DNA of 64,000 bases from Sphingobium aromaticiconvertens (GCF_037154075.1 NZ_JBANRJ010000001.1:1793501-1857500), one strand, 5' to 3'; numbered from the stretch's first letter, positions 40,193 to 49,738 are shown. Translations and numbers: made by a program. The notes: generated from the sequence alone by a model not told the origin.

Positions 40193-42724
40193 ATGAACAA
40201 ACGGACTGCTATCAAGCTGTCGCTCATCATGGCGTCGTCCTGGTCCGCCTGTGCGTTGGCGCAGGCGGTGCCGCAGGTTGCGCCGCAGGTTGATGAGGGC
40301 GCTGAAATCATCGTCACCGGCACCCGCGCCGTCGGCACCCAGGCCGCCGACAGCGCCACGCCGATCCAGGTGTTGAGCGAAGATGCGATCAGCCGCGTCG
40401 GCCAGCCCAACCTCAATCAGGCGCTGACGCAGATCGTCCCGTCCTTCACGGCCCAGACGCAGGGCACGGACATGTCGAATTTCGCGCTGTCCGCCCGGCT
40501 GCGCGGCATCAGTCCCAATCACACGCTGCTGATGGTCAATGGCAAGCGCCGCCACGGCTCCAGCATCCTTCAGGTCATCGCCGGCCCATTCCAGGGGTCG
40601 GCTGCGCCCAGCCTCGACCTCATTCCGCCCGATGCCGTGGCGCGCGTGGAAATCCTTCAGGAAGGCGCTGCCGCCCAATATGGCACCGACGCGATTGCAG
40701 GCGTCATCAACCTGATCCTGAAGGACCAGACCGATGGTGGATCGCTCAAGGTCACGGGCGGACAATATTATGACAGCGAAGGCGAGCTTTGGAGCATCAG
40801 CGGCAATGCCGGCTTCAAGCTGGGCGAGGACGGCTTTTTCAACTTCACCGCTTTCCACCGTCGACAGAACCACACGACTGTAGGTGACGGGCAGGTACAG
40901 ATCACCCGCCCCGACGGCACATTGCAGCCCAATGTTACCCAGCAATGGTCGAACCTTGCCGGCGATACGCTGGCGGGCATCAACGGCGGGCAGGCCAAGT
41001 CGGAACTCTCCATCCTCTTCTATAATATGGGCTATGATTTCGGCGGGATCGAATTTTACAGCTTTGGCGATATTTCGCGGCGGGTTGGCTACGCCTATCA
41101 GGGCTACCGTCATCCCGGCCGTATCTGTACCAACACCGGCGGCAATATTCCCGGCGCGACGGCCACCTATGATCCCAGCCTCTGCTTTGGCGATACCGGC
41201 GTGGTCGGCATGGTGCCGCAGCAAAAGGTCGTGCAGGATGAATATTCGATCACCGGCGGCGTCAAGGGCGAGGCGTCGGGCTGGAACTATGATCTGGGCG
41301 TGACCTATGGCCGCGACAAGAATGCCATCTATACGGTCGATTCCGCTAACCGCTCGCTCTACATCAACACCGGTTTCACCCCCAGCAGCTTCTATGACGG
41401 CCAGTTTGTGCTGTCGCAGCTGACCACCACGCTTGACGTCCGCAAGGAATTTGATGTCGGTCTGGGCGGACCGCTCAACTTCGCCTTCGGCGGCGAATAT
41501 CGGCGGGAGAAATACGGCATCGGGATGGGTGACGAAGGGTCGATCTATCTGGAAGGTGGCCAGTCCTTCCCCGGCTATCGCGAAAGCGACGTCGGCAATT
41601 TCACCCGCCATGTGAAGGCGGGCTATATCGATGTGCTCGTCGAGCCGGTTGAAAAGTGGACGATCGATCTGGCGGGACGTTACGAAGATTACAGCGATTT
41701 CGGCGATACGCTGATCGGCAAGATCAACACCCGCTATGACTTCTCTGACGCCTTCGCCATTCGCGGCACGGCCAGCACCGGCTTCCGCGCCCCGACACTG
41801 GCGGAATCCAACTATTCGGCGACCAACGTCAGCCCGACCGGCGCCGTCCTGCAATTGCCGCCTTCCTCCGCGGCGGCGGGCCTGCTGGGCTTCAGCGCAT
41901 TGAAGCCTGAAAAGTCGACCAACTTCTCCGCCGGTATCGTGGTGCGACCCATCCCCAAGCTGACGCTGACGGTCGATGGCTACTATATCAAGATCAAGGA
42001 CCGCATCGCCGGTACGGCGCAGATCCGCGGCCTGGTCAATGGCGTGATCCAGCCCGGCAATCCGGCGCTGGGCGTGCCGACCGGCGCACAGGTGCTCGCC
42101 GCGATCGCCGCGCGGGGCGTGCCGCTCGACAATGTGCCCAACCTTGGCGTCGCGACCTTCACCAACGGTATCGACACCCGCACGATGGGCGTCGATGTGG
42201 CGCTGCGTTATCCCTTCGACCTTGGTTTCGGGCGTCTGGATTTGTCGCTGGCGGGTAACTATACCAAGACGAAGGTGACGAAGAACGCCATCCCCGGCCT
42301 CTTCAGCGCCCAGTCGGTCAGCTATATCGAGGATGCCTCGCCCGACTATAAGATCGTCTGGGGTGGCCTGTTCACCAGCGGCCGGTTTACGCTGAACCTG
42401 CGTGAAACCTTCTATGGCAGCAGCAGCCTTCTGGTGTTCCCGGCGATCAGCGGTACGCCCGCTTACACCGGCGTCGTGAAGTCCACGCCGATCACCGATC
42501 TTGAGGTCGGCTATGACTTTACCGACCATGTGACCTTCTCGCTGGGTGCGAACAACCTGTTCGACAAGCGGCCCGAAGTGCCCAAGCTGTTGGCGGGCTA
42601 TACGATCCCGGCAGGTGTCTCGCCCTATGTGAATGGTTCGGGCGCCTATAATTCGCCCTATGGCCATGGCCCTTACGGCTCGTCGGGTGGCTATTATTAC
42701 GCCCGTATCGACTTCAAATTCTAA
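40193..42724 (+). CDS. TonB-dependent outer-membrane receptor, substrate unknown
   Basis: This 843-residue receptor has a signal peptide ending near ALAQAV, a TonB-box-like EIIVTGTRAVG, a plug (NQALTQIVPSFTAQTQ, LLMVNGKRRHGSS, IPPDAVARVEILQEGAAAQYGTDAIAG) and a long barrel ending YYYARIDFKF with a terminal Phe. The plug's HGSS and AAAQYGTDAIAG wording is that of a large sphingomonad receptor group of mixed substrates. A GGGGG lies about ten bases before the ATG. It stands alone: the TlpA-like gene is upstream, and a strong terminator follows. The preceding gap carries dyads around a TATAAT box, so it is probably tightly regulated. No substrate can be assigned. Confidence 0.9.
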   Translation: MNKRTAIKLSLIMASSWSACALAQAVPQVAPQVDEGAEIIVTGTRAVGTQAADSATPIQVLSEDAISRVGQPNLNQALTQIVPSFTAQTQGTDMSNFALSARLRGISPNHTLLMVNGKRRHGSSILQVIAGPFQGSAAPSLDLIPPDAVARVEILQEGAAAQYGTDAIAGVINLILKDQTDGGSLKVTGGQYYDSEGELWSISGNAGFKLGEDGFFNFTAFHRRQNHTTVGDGQVQITRPDGTLQPNVTQQWSNLAGDTLAGINGGQAKSELSILFYNMGYDFGGIEFYSFGDISRRVGYAYQGYRHPGRICTNTGGNIPGATATYDPSLCFGDTGVVGMVPQQKVVQDEYSITGGVKGEASGWNYDLGVTYGRDKNAIYTVDSANRSLYINTGFTPSSFYDGQFVLSQLTTTLDVRKEFDVGLGGPLNFAFGGEYRREKYGIGMGDEGSIYLEGGQSFPGYRESDVGNFTRHVKAGYIDVLVEPVEKWTIDLAGRYEDYSDFGDTLIGKINTRYDFSDAFAIRGTASTGFRAPTLAESNYSATNVSPTGAVLQLPPSSAAAGLLGFSALKPEKSTNFSAGIVVRPIPKLTLTVDGYYIKIKDRIAGTAQIRGLVNGVIQPGNPALGVPTGAQVLAAIAARGVPLDNVPNLGVATFTNGIDTRTMGVDVALRYPFDLGFGRLDLSLAGNYTKTKVTKNAIPGLFSAQSVSYIEDASPDYKIVWGGLFTSGRFTLNLRETFYGSSSLLVFPAISGTPAYTGVVKSTPITDLEVGYDFTDHVTFSLGANNLFDKRPEVPKLLAGYTIPAGVSPYVNGSGAYNSPYGHGPYGSSGGYYYARIDFKF

Positions 42725-42733
42725 AGAGGGAGC

Positions 42734-42772
42734 AAGGGGCCGGTCCGCAACGATGCGGACCGGCCCCTTTTT
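42734..42772. terminator. Strong bidirectional terminator after the TonB receptor
   Basis: A perfect 16-base stem (AAGGGGCCGGTCCGCA against TGCGGACCGGCCCCTT) with the tetraloop ACGA is followed by a T-run. It lies between a plus-strand receptor gene and the convergent peptidase gene and can serve both. Confidence 0.9.
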
Positions 42773-42779
42773 CGTTTCC

Positions 42780-44363
42780 CTATTTCACGAACCGTTTGAA
42801 GAAGCTGTCGTCATTCCATGTGGGTCGCGCGGGGCTGTTGGCGACGCGCAGGGCCATGGCAGTCACATAGTCGTTCATCTTGACTGCCTCATCCGTCATC
42901 ACCGGCTGCTTCGCATCGTCGGCGGGGGAGTGGTAGATGTTAGCGCGCCACGCCTTTTCCTTCTCGGCTTCCGGCGTGCCCGCCTTGAACCCATATTTGA
43001 AGAAGAGCGCGGGGATGCCTTCGCGGATGAAGGCATATTGGTCGGAGCGGATGAAGGTGTTGCGGTCGGGGAAGGGATCGGGCGAGATGGGCAGGCTCAT
43101 GGTCGCGCCGACCGCTTCTGCATCCTTGCCCAGCGAGCTCTGGTCATAGCCGAGCGGGGTCACGCTGGTCAGCGGGAAGATCGGCAGGGCCATGTCGAAA
43201 TTAAGGTCGGCGACGATCGCCTTTTGCGGAACGGTGGGGCGTTTGGCGAAATAACGGGCGCCCAGCAGGCCCTTTTCCTCCGCAGTGACGACCGCGAACA
43301 GGATGGAGCGTTTTGGTTTCGCGCCACCGGTGCGCAGCTTCTTCGCGATTTCGATCAGGCTGGCGACGCCCGATGCATTATCGAGCGCGCCATTATAAAT
43401 GGTGTCGCCGTTGATCGCGGTGCCGAGGCCCAACCCGTCGAGATGGGCGGAGAGGACGACATATTCGCTTTTCAGCTTCGGATCGCTGCCCGGCATGACC
43501 GCGATGATATTGGGTGAAGTGAGGTCGGATCGCCTGGCCGCGACGCTGGCCTTCAGACGCAGGGGGAGGGCGCGGCCGATGATCGGTTTCGAGGCGTCGG
43601 CGGCCGCGGCTATGGCGGCGAAGTCATGGCCTGATCCATGGAACAGCATCGCCGATTTTTCCGGGTCCAACTGTGCGTTCAGGAAGGGGGCGGCGCTTTC
43701 ACGCATGGCGGGATCGCTGAAATACATGGCGGATTGTGACGACAGGGCGACCCGGCGCGACCAGGGGATTTCGACCTGATGCGGGGTGACGAGCGCGATC
43801 ATGCCCAGCGCGCCCTGCTCGGCCAGCCATTTACCGCGTTCCGACCGGGCATGGGATTTGAGCGCGCCGGAGACATTGGCGGGGCCGCCAGAGATGACGA
43901 CGACGATCTTGCCCTTCACATCCAGCCCGGCGAAATCGTCATAGCCGACTTCGGGCAGGTGCAAGCCATAGCCTGCGAAGACCAACGGCGCGTCGATCGT
44001 TTCGGGCACCGGGCCGCCAGAGCCACCAAATATGATGTCACCGGGGACTTTAAGCGCCGTTTCTCCCTTTGCACTGACCAGCGCGGCGCTGGAGCGGTCG
44101 GACAGGATCGTTTGTTCGATGAAACCGACGGGCTGTTTATAACCGTCCAGCCCGGCGGGTTTCAGGCCCAGCGCCTTGAACTGCGCGATCACATAGTCGG
44201 CCGCCTTGTCATAGCCGGGCGATCCGGTCAGCCGCCCCTGCAACGCGTCGTCCGCCAGAAAATCGACATGCTTCCACCAGTCGGTGCCCCGCGCGCTTTG
44301 CGCCGAGAGTGGTGCGGCAAGGGCAAGAGGGATCAGCGACAAACCGGTGAGAAGGGCGCGCAT
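42780..44363 (-). CDS. M28-family zinc exopeptidase with PA domain
   Basis: From the ATG at 44363 (MRALLTGLSLIPLALAAPLSAQ, a signal peptide) this is a 527-residue secreted M28 peptidase. The two-zinc site is visible as VVLSAHLDGLGLG (ligand His), GALDNASGVASLIEIA (bridging Asp) and AVVTAEEKGLLGARYF (catalytic and ligand Glu); a later Asp is in VADLNFDMAL and a His in ANIYHSPADD. A PA-type insert lies at about 130-290. It should cleave N-terminal residues from peptides in the periplasm. The open frame upstream of 44363 is not expected to be translated; AAGGAG lies ten bases before the ATG. It is convergent with the receptor gene. Confidence 0.88.
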   Translation of the reverse strand: MRALLTGLSLIPLALAAPLSAQSARGTDWWKHVDFLADDALQGRLTGSPGYDKAADYVIAQFKALGLKPAGLDGYKQPVGFIEQTILSDRSSAALVSAKGETALKVPGDIIFGGSGGPVPETIDAPLVFAGYGLHLPEVGYDDFAGLDVKGKIVVVISGGPANVSGALKSHARSERGKWLAEQGALGMIALVTPHQVEIPWSRRVALSSQSAMYFSDPAMRESAAPFLNAQLDPEKSAMLFHGSGHDFAAIAAAADASKPIIGRALPLRLKASVAARRSDLTSPNIIAVMPGSDPKLKSEYVVLSAHLDGLGLGTAINGDTIYNGALDNASGVASLIEIAKKLRTGGAKPKRSILFAVVTAEEKGLLGARYFAKRPTVPQKAIVADLNFDMALPIFPLTSVTPLGYDQSSLGKDAEAVGATMSLPISPDPFPDRNTFIRSDQYAFIREGIPALFFKYGFKAGTPEAEKEKAWRANIYHSPADDAKQPVMTDEAVKMNDYVTAMALRVANSPARPTWNDDSFFKRFVK

Positions 44364-44502
44364 ATATGGGCAACTCCTTGAAAAGGGGAAGGGATGGGAC
44401 AGTGTCTTGTCGCGCGGGGATGGCGACTTGTCGAGAGCAACGAAAAAGAGGGTTGGAACCGCTACCAAGCTGTATTATGAATGCAACACAGTTTGGGAGA
44501 AG

Positions 44503-45255
44503 ATGATGATGCGCCATCGTAATTTCGCCGTCCGCCTTGCCGTCGTTGCTGCGCTGGCCTCTGTCGCAGGGTGCTCAGATCGATCCGACAACAAGCAGTC
44601 AGGAAGCCCGGCATCCTGGGCCAGCGATCCGAAGGACTGGGCGGGCCTGAGCGAGTTCACCGGTATATCGGCGACCGGTCCCGACAATGTGGTGGTGACG
44701 AGAGGGCCGTTTGCCGTGCGGGTCGAGGGCGAGCCCAAGGCGATCGAGCAACTGGAAATGGGCGTCAGCGGCGATATGCTCAAGATCGGGCGCAAGCATC
44801 GGATGGGCGTGAGCTGGGGCGATGACAAGGGCGCGACCGTCCATGTGGCCTTGCCTTCGCTGGCGGCGGTGTCGCTGACCGGATCGGGCAATGTCACGAT
44901 CGATAGTGCCAGAGGCGAAGGGCTGGACCTGTCGCTGACCGGATCGGGCGACCTGTCGGTTGCGGCCGTCGCGGTCAAGCAGGTGAAGGCGGACATTACC
45001 GGATCGGGCGAGATGACGCTGGCGGGCACTGCGGAACGGGGCAAGATTTCAACGACCGGATCGGGCGATTTCAAGGGGGATGGGCTGAAATTCGGCGCGG
45101 CCGAGGCGTCGGTGCTGGGATCGGGCGATATCGGCTTTGCGTCCGATGGTGCGATCGATATCAGCATCATGGGATCGGGCGATGTGACGGTGAAGGGCAA
45201 GGCGCAATGCAAAAAGTCGGTCATGGGATCGGGCGAAGTGCGCTGCGACGGCTAA
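44503..45255 (+). CDS. GIN-domain (DUF2807) lipoprotein with repeated TGSG segments
   Basis: This roughly 250-residue protein has a signal ending in the lipobox SVAGC (about residue 22), then a GIN/DUF2807-type domain of short beta strands. From about residue 125 it repeats a TGSGD or LGSGD turn every 18-20 residues (SLTGSGNVTI, SLTGSGDLSV, DITGSGEMTL, STTGSGDFKG, SVLGSGDIGF, SIMGSGDVTV, SVMGSGEVRC), as expected of a right-handed beta-helix. Three ATGs at 44503, 44506 and 44509 compete; GGGAG favours the second or third. A following GIN gene overlaps its end by 49 bases. The function of this family is not established. Confidence 0.8.
   Translation: MMMRHRNFAVRLAVVAALASVAGCSDRSDNKQSGSPASWASDPKDWAGLSEFTGISATGPDNVVVTRGPFAVRVEGEPKAIEQLEMGVSGDMLKIGRKHRMGVSWGDDKGATVHVALPSLAAVSLTGSGNVTIDSARGEGLDLSLTGSGDLSVAAVAVKQVKADITGSGEMTLAGTAERGKISTTGSGDFKGDGLKFGAAEASVLGSGDIGFASDGAIDISIMGSGDVTVKGKAQCKKSVMGSGEVRCDG
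44881..45234 (+). repeat. Seven in-frame GGATCGGGC repeats in the GIN gene
   Basis: GGATCGGGC starts at 44881, 44941, 45001, 45058, 45118, 45172 and 45226, spaced 54-60 bases apart and always in the frame that encodes G-S-G. Codon choice is the same in all copies, which suggests recent duplication or gene conversion of helix turns. Confidence 0.8.
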
Positions 45256-45953
45256 CGCCCCGGCTTATTGGGACGCTGGGTGTCGCCCTGACGGCGACGC
45301 CCGGCGCGGCGCTGGCGGATACACAGAGCTACACCATATCCAGCTTTGACAGCCTGCGGGTCGAGGCGCCGGTCAACGTCATTCTGACGACCGGGGGCGG
45401 ATCGTCAGGGCGTGGGGAAGGGCCGCGCGCGACACTGGAAAGGCTGCGGGTCGAGGTGTCGGGCCGAGTGTTGAAGATCAGCATGGTGGCCGCGACTGGC
45501 GGTGGCCGTTCGGCTGGACCTGCGACGCTGCGCTTTTCCACCGGCGATCTGCGCCGGGTGATGCTGACCGGCGGCGGCTCTATAACGGTCAATCGGATGA
45601 AGGGTCTGTCGGGCGACATTGTGCTGGGCGGCAATGGCGACGTGACGATCCAGGCGGTGGATGTCGACCGGTTGACGGTGATGCTGGCGGGCGGTGGGCG
45701 CGCGACGCTGGCGGGACGCGCGGGTGTCGCGGACCTGCGTGTGTCGGGACCGGGCAGCATCGCCGCTGAAAAGCTGACCGCCCGCCAGTCGCGCCTGTCC
45801 AGCGACGGGCCGGGCGAAATCGCCGTGATCACCGCCGTTTCCGCCGATATCCGTTCAAGCGGATCGGGCGACGTCACCGTGCAGGGCAAGCCTGCCTGCA
45901 CCGTGAAAAATCTGGGTACAGGGCGGATATACTGCGCTGGCGAGAGTTATTAG
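45207..45953 (+). CDS. Second GIN-domain protein, overlapping the first
   Basis: This 248-residue protein has an N-terminus with several arginines, then a hydrophobic stretch and cleavage-like LTATPGAALADT (near residue 37), then a GIN domain with MLTGGGSITV, VLGGNGDVTI, MLAGGGRATL and SSGSGDVTV turns. It starts with an ATG 49 bases inside the end of the first GIN gene, in another frame; no later ATG is available. The final RSSGSGDVTVQGKPACTVKNLGTGRIYC resembles the end of the first gene, so they are probably an old duplication. It is likely exported; function unknown. Confidence 0.75.
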   Translation: MQKVGHGIGRSALRRLTPRLIGTLGVALTATPGAALADTQSYTISSFDSLRVEAPVNVILTTGGGSSGRGEGPRATLERLRVEVSGRVLKISMVAATGGGRSAGPATLRFSTGDLRRVMLTGGGSITVNRMKGLSGDIVLGGNGDVTIQAVDVDRLTVMLAGGGRATLAGRAGVADLRVSGPGSIAAEKLTARQSRLSSDGPGEIAVITAVSADIRSSGSGDVTVQGKPACTVKNLGTGRIYCAGESY

Positions 45954-45956
45954 GAT

Positions 45957-46202
45957 TTAGCGGACTTCCGACGCCTCGACCACGGGGCGGCTCTCACGGG
46001 TGCCGCGCATCGGCGGGCTACCGTCCCCGGCATTGATGATGACATGGTCGTCAAGCACTTCCACCAGCGTCCCCGCGAACGGGAAACCGTCGAAGCCGAC
46101 CACGCGATAGCTGACCGTGTCGCCGACCTTGAAACTGGCCGCATCGAAATTGAAATCGAAAGGGCAGCTTTCGTCCGTGCCCTTTTCACCCATGGCTTGC
46201 AT
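45957..46202 (-). CDS. Conserved-looking 81-residue protein, function unknown
   Basis: This 81-residue protein (MQAMGEKGTDESCPFDFNFD onward) has an acidic N-terminus and a core of beta strands (FKVGDTVSYRVVGFDGFPF, GTLVEVLDDHVIINAG) that looks like a small barrel, possibly SH3- or KOW-like. The ATG at 46202 has AAGGAG upstream; the open frame extends further but without coding character. It is divergent from the symporter gene and convergent with the second GIN gene, leaving only a few bases. No family is recognised. Confidence 0.7.
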   Translation of the reverse strand: MQAMGEKGTDESCPFDFNFDAASFKVGDTVSYRVVGFDGFPFAGTLVEVLDDHVIINAGDGSPPMRGTRESRPVVEASEVR

Positions 46203-46328
46203 CGTGTCTCTCCTTGTCCCCCTATATGCCAACAGATGGACGGCATGGGAACCTGCTTGGAAGGCGGCGGGGGAAACAAGCGGCGGACCGATGGTTCCTC
46301 TGAAGACGAGCCGGGAGGAAAAGCAGGC

Positions 46329-47636
46329 ATGGCGGACGCACAAGTCAGAACAGGGCTATACCGCTTTCCGCGTATGTCGCTGCAATGGCAGATGCTTGCG
46401 GGCTTTCTGATCGGGCTTGGTGCGGGCATGATCGTCTATATGACGGCCCCTGATACGCCGTGGGTAGATATCGTCACGCGCTATGTCACCGGACCCATCG
46501 GCCAGATATTCCTGCGCCTGCTGTTCATGCTGGTGATTCCGCTGCTCGCATCCGCGCTGATCGTCGGTATTGTCGAGATGGGGGAGATGAAGGCGTTGCG
46601 CCGGGTGGGTGTCCGCACGTTGATCTATACGGTGATCGTGTCCTCGATCGCGGTCGTCATCAGTCTGGCCGCCGTCAACCTGTTGCGACCGGGTGATGGT
46701 GTCGATCCGGCAATGGCACGGGCGATGCTGGCCGATGCGGGGCAGGGCGCACAGGCGATCTTGGCGCGGGGCGGCGAAACACCTACCGGCATCGCGGCGA
46801 TCATCGCCATCGTTCCAGACAACATCGTCGCGGCCATGGGGCGCAATGACATATTGGCGGTGATGTTCTTCTCCCTGTTCTTCGGCATCGGCATGGTGCT
46901 GGTGCAAACGTCGGGTAGCGCGGCGTTGCTGACCGTTGTGGAGGGAATATTCGAGGTCGCGATGCGCCTGATCGGCATCGTCATCCGCATCGCGCCGCTC
47001 GCCATCGCCTGTTTCATGTTCAACCTGGCCGCACAATTCGGATGGGATTTGCTGGTGCGGCTGTCGGCTTATGTCGGGGTGGTGCTGCTGGCATTGGCGG
47101 TGCAGATGTTTGTCGTCTTCCCGCTGCTGATCGCCTTTCTGGCCCGTCGTTCGCCGCTGCGTTTCTTTGGCGCGGTGCATGAGGCGATGGTGATGGCTTT
47201 TGCCACCGCTTCCTCCAACGCAACGCTGCCCACGGCGCTGCGTGTTGCGGAGGACGAATTGCATCTGCCGCGACGTATATCGCGCTTCGTTCTGACCATT
47301 GGTGCGACTGCCAACCAGAATGGCACCGCGATGTTCGAAGGGGTGACGGTGCTGTTCCTCGCCCAGTTCTTTGGCGTTGACCTCAGTTTGAGCCAGCAGT
47401 TGATGGTCATGCTGGTGTGCATATTGGGTGGTGTCGGAACGGCCGGGGTGCCGGGTGGATCGCTGCCGGTGGTGGCGATGATCCTGGCGATGGTTGGCGT
47501 GCTGCCCGAGGGGATAGGGCTGGTGCTGGGCGTCGACCGGCTGCTCGATATGTGCCGCACGACGCTCAACGTCACCGGCGATCTGGTCGCGGCGACGGTG
47601 ATTTCCGCCGGGGAGGAGCGGGCGGCTTCGGCCTAG
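46329..47636 (+). CDS. Dicarboxylate/amino acid:cation symporter
   Basis: This 435-residue inner-membrane symporter of the DAACS family (GltP, DctA) has about eight membrane helices and two re-entrant loops. The signature regions are FATASSNATLPTALRVAEDEL and TIGATANQNGTAMFEGV, and LVVALILAMVG-type closing helix GGSLPVVAMILAMVG. It carries glutamate, aspartate or C4-dicarboxylates with cations. I start at the ATG at 46329 (MADAQVRTG), with GGGAGG about a dozen bases upstream; longer starts lie in the opposite-strand gene. Its TAG stop shares four bases with the convergent rsh stop. Confidence 0.9.
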   Translation: MADAQVRTGLYRFPRMSLQWQMLAGFLIGLGAGMIVYMTAPDTPWVDIVTRYVTGPIGQIFLRLLFMLVIPLLASALIVGIVEMGEMKALRRVGVRTLIYTVIVSSIAVVISLAAVNLLRPGDGVDPAMARAMLADAGQGAQAILARGGETPTGIAAIIAIVPDNIVAAMGRNDILAVMFFSLFFGIGMVLVQTSGSAALLTVVEGIFEVAMRLIGIVIRIAPLAIACFMFNLAAQFGWDLLVRLSAYVGVVLLALAVQMFVVFPLLIAFLARRSPLRFFGAVHEAMVMAFATASSNATLPTALRVAEDELHLPRRISRFVLTIGATANQNGTAMFEGVTVLFLAQFFGVDLSLSQQLMVMLVCILGGVGTAGVPGGSLPVVAMILAMVGVLPEGIGLVLGVDRLLDMCRTTLNVTGDLVAATVISAGEERAASA

Positions 47637-49738
47637 ACCCGATCCGCCTGCACCACGATGTCGAGCGCCCGCAGCGCCGACAAAATCCGCATGAGATGCG
47701 CGGCGTCAGCCACCTCCAGGTCAATGATGTCGGTGTGGAACGGCCCTTCGCGGTTGACCAGTTGCAGGTTGAGGATGTTCGCCTTGGTCGCGCCAAAGAT
47801 ATTGGCGACGGCCGCCAGCGCGCCGGGCTGGTTCTTGACGATGACCTGAAGGCGCGCGGTGCCGCCCTTTGATCCACTGTCCCAGGCCAGGTCGACCCAG
47901 TCAGCATCCTGCCCGTTCTCTAACGTCTTGCAATCGATCGTGTGGACTTCGATCGGTTCACCCGTGCGGCGGATGCCCACGATCCGATCGCCCGGCACCG
48001 GATGGCAGCAATCGCCCAGCCTGTAGGCGATGCCCGGCGTCAGCCCTCGGATCGACACCGGCGCGTGCTGGCGCGGATGCGCTTCCTCCATCCCCGCACC
48101 GCTGGTCGAGCCGGGGATCAGCGCCTCCATCACTTCTGAATCGAGCAAACGGTGCGTGGCGATGGCGATCATCAACGCGGATCGGTCTTCCAGCTTTAGC
48201 CGCTTGAGCGCGGCTTTCAGCGCCTTGTCGCCCAATTCCGACGCGAGATCGGCGGGGAAACGACCGATAATCTCTTCATAGAGCTTACCGCCCAGCGCGA
48301 TCATTTCGCCCCGCTCCTTGTGGCGAATGTAGCGGCGGATGGCGGCGCGGGCCTTGCCGGTGATGGCAAAGGTCAGCCAGCCGGGCTGTGGCTCCTGTCC
48401 TTCTGACTTTAGAATCTCGACCTGATCGCCATTTTCAAGGCTGGTCCGCAACGGCACAACACGGCCATTGACCTTCGCGCCGACCGTCTGGTTGCCCAGC
48501 GACGTGTGAACCGCATAGGCGAAGTCCACCGGCGTCGAACCCTTGGGCAACTGATGCAGTTCGCCCTTGGGAGAGAAGGCGAAGATGCGGTCCTGATACA
48601 TCGCCATGCGTGTATGTTCGAGCAGTTCGTCCGCGTCCTGGCTCTGCTCCAATATTTCGACCAGATCGCGCAGCCATGGCGCCTTCTGGTCGCGCACGTC
48701 GCCTTTCTGCTTGTAGGCCCAGTGGGCGGCGAGGCCGAATTCGCTGTCATGATGCATGTCGCGGCTGCGTATCTGCACCTCGATCCGCGCATTCTCGTTA
48801 TGAATGACGGTGGTGTGCAGCGACTGATAGCCGTTGCGCTTGGGTGTCGAGATATAATCCTTGAACCGACCCGGCACCATCTTGAACGTCTGGTGGATGA
48901 CGCCGAGCGCCCGATAGCAATCCTCCACCGTTTCGGTGATGACGCGAAAGGCGATGACATCGGTTAGCTGTTCAAAGCTGATGTGCCGTTCCTGCATCTT
49001 CCGCCAGATGGAGAAAGGATGCTTCTCGCGCCCCGATACCGTGACGGACAGGCCCGCGCTGCCGAGCAGCAATTGGAGTTGCGCGCCGATCCGGTCGACC
49101 TTGTCGTGGCCGCCCTCCTTCAACCGTTCCAGCCGCCTGGTGACGCTGTCATAGGCTTCCGGTTCCAGCTCGCGAAAGGCGAGCAACTGCATCTCGCGCA
49201 TGAAGTCGTACATGCCGATCCGCTCGGCGAGCGGGGCGTATATGTCCATCGTCTCCTTGGCGATGCGCCGCCGCTTGGCTTCATTCTTGATGAAGTGCAG
49301 TGTCCGCATATTGTGGAGACGGTCGGCCAGCTTCACGATCAGGACGCGAATATCATCCGACATGGCGAGCAGGAATTTGCGCAGATTTTCCGCTGCGCGC
49401 TCATTCTCGGACTGTGCTTCGATCTTGGAGAGTTTGGTGACGCCATCGACCAGTCGCGCGACTTCTCCGCCGAAGGCGCTCTCAATCTCGTCATAGGTAA
49501 CGAGCGTATCTTCGATCGTGTCGTGCAGCAGCGCGGTCACGATCGTCTGGTCGTCCAGATAGAGGTCGGTCAGGATTCCCGCCACCTCGATCGGATGGCT
49601 GAAATAGGGGTCGCCGCTGGCGCGCTTCTGGCTGCCATGCTTCTGGACGGAAAAGACATAAGCGCGGTTGATCATCGCTTCGTCCGCATCCGGATCGTAG
49701 CTTTTGACGCGCTCAACAAGTTCATACTGGCGTAACAT
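47633..49738 (-). CDS. rsh: Bifunctional (p)ppGpp synthetase/hydrolase (RSH)
   Basis: This 701-residue RelA/SpoT homologue makes and degrades the stringent-response alarmone. Order: HD hydrolase with ALLHDTIEDTLVTYDEI (about residues 65-90) and LADRLHNMRTLHF, synthetase with SIWRKMQERHISFEQLTDVIAFR and HTTVIHNENARIEVQIRS, TGS domain (about 385-445) with FAFSPKGELHQLPKGSTPVDFAY, a central helical part, and a C-terminal ACT domain with NQPGALAAVANIFGATKANI. The start is the ATG at 49738 (MLRQYELVERVKSY). Alphaproteobacteria usually carry one such protein, so this is probably the sole RSH. Confidence 0.95.
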   Translation of the reverse strand: MLRQYELVERVKSYDPDADEAMINRAYVFSVQKHGSQKRASGDPYFSHPIEVAGILTDLYLDDQTIVTALLHDTIEDTLVTYDEIESAFGGEVARLVDGVTKLSKIEAQSENERAAENLRKFLLAMSDDIRVLIVKLADRLHNMRTLHFIKNEAKRRRIAKETMDIYAPLAERIGMYDFMREMQLLAFRELEPEAYDSVTRRLERLKEGGHDKVDRIGAQLQLLLGSAGLSVTVSGREKHPFSIWRKMQERHISFEQLTDVIAFRVITETVEDCYRALGVIHQTFKMVPGRFKDYISTPKRNGYQSLHTTVIHNENARIEVQIRSRDMHHDSEFGLAAHWAYKQKGDVRDQKAPWLRDLVEILEQSQDADELLEHTRMAMYQDRIFAFSPKGELHQLPKGSTPVDFAYAVHTSLGNQTVGAKVNGRVVPLRTSLENGDQVEILKSEGQEPQPGWLTFAITGKARAAIRRYIRHKERGEMIALGGKLYEEIIGRFPADLASELGDKALKAALKRLKLEDRSALMIAIATHRLLDSEVMEALIPGSTSGAGMEEAHPRQHAPVSIRGLTPGIAYRLGDCCHPVPGDRIVGIRRTGEPIEVHTIDCKTLENGQDADWVDLAWDSGSKGGTARLQVIVKNQPGALAAVANIFGATKANILNLQLVNREGPFHTDIIDLEVADAAHLMRILSALRALDIVVQADRV

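Noticed and set aside
40175..42667. Open frame of 830 codons on the minus strand opposite the TonB receptor
   Set aside because: It is the shadow of a clear receptor gene in high-GC DNA, starts within an AT-poor region without a ribosome site, and its protein is rich in Arg, His and Asp without any family motif.
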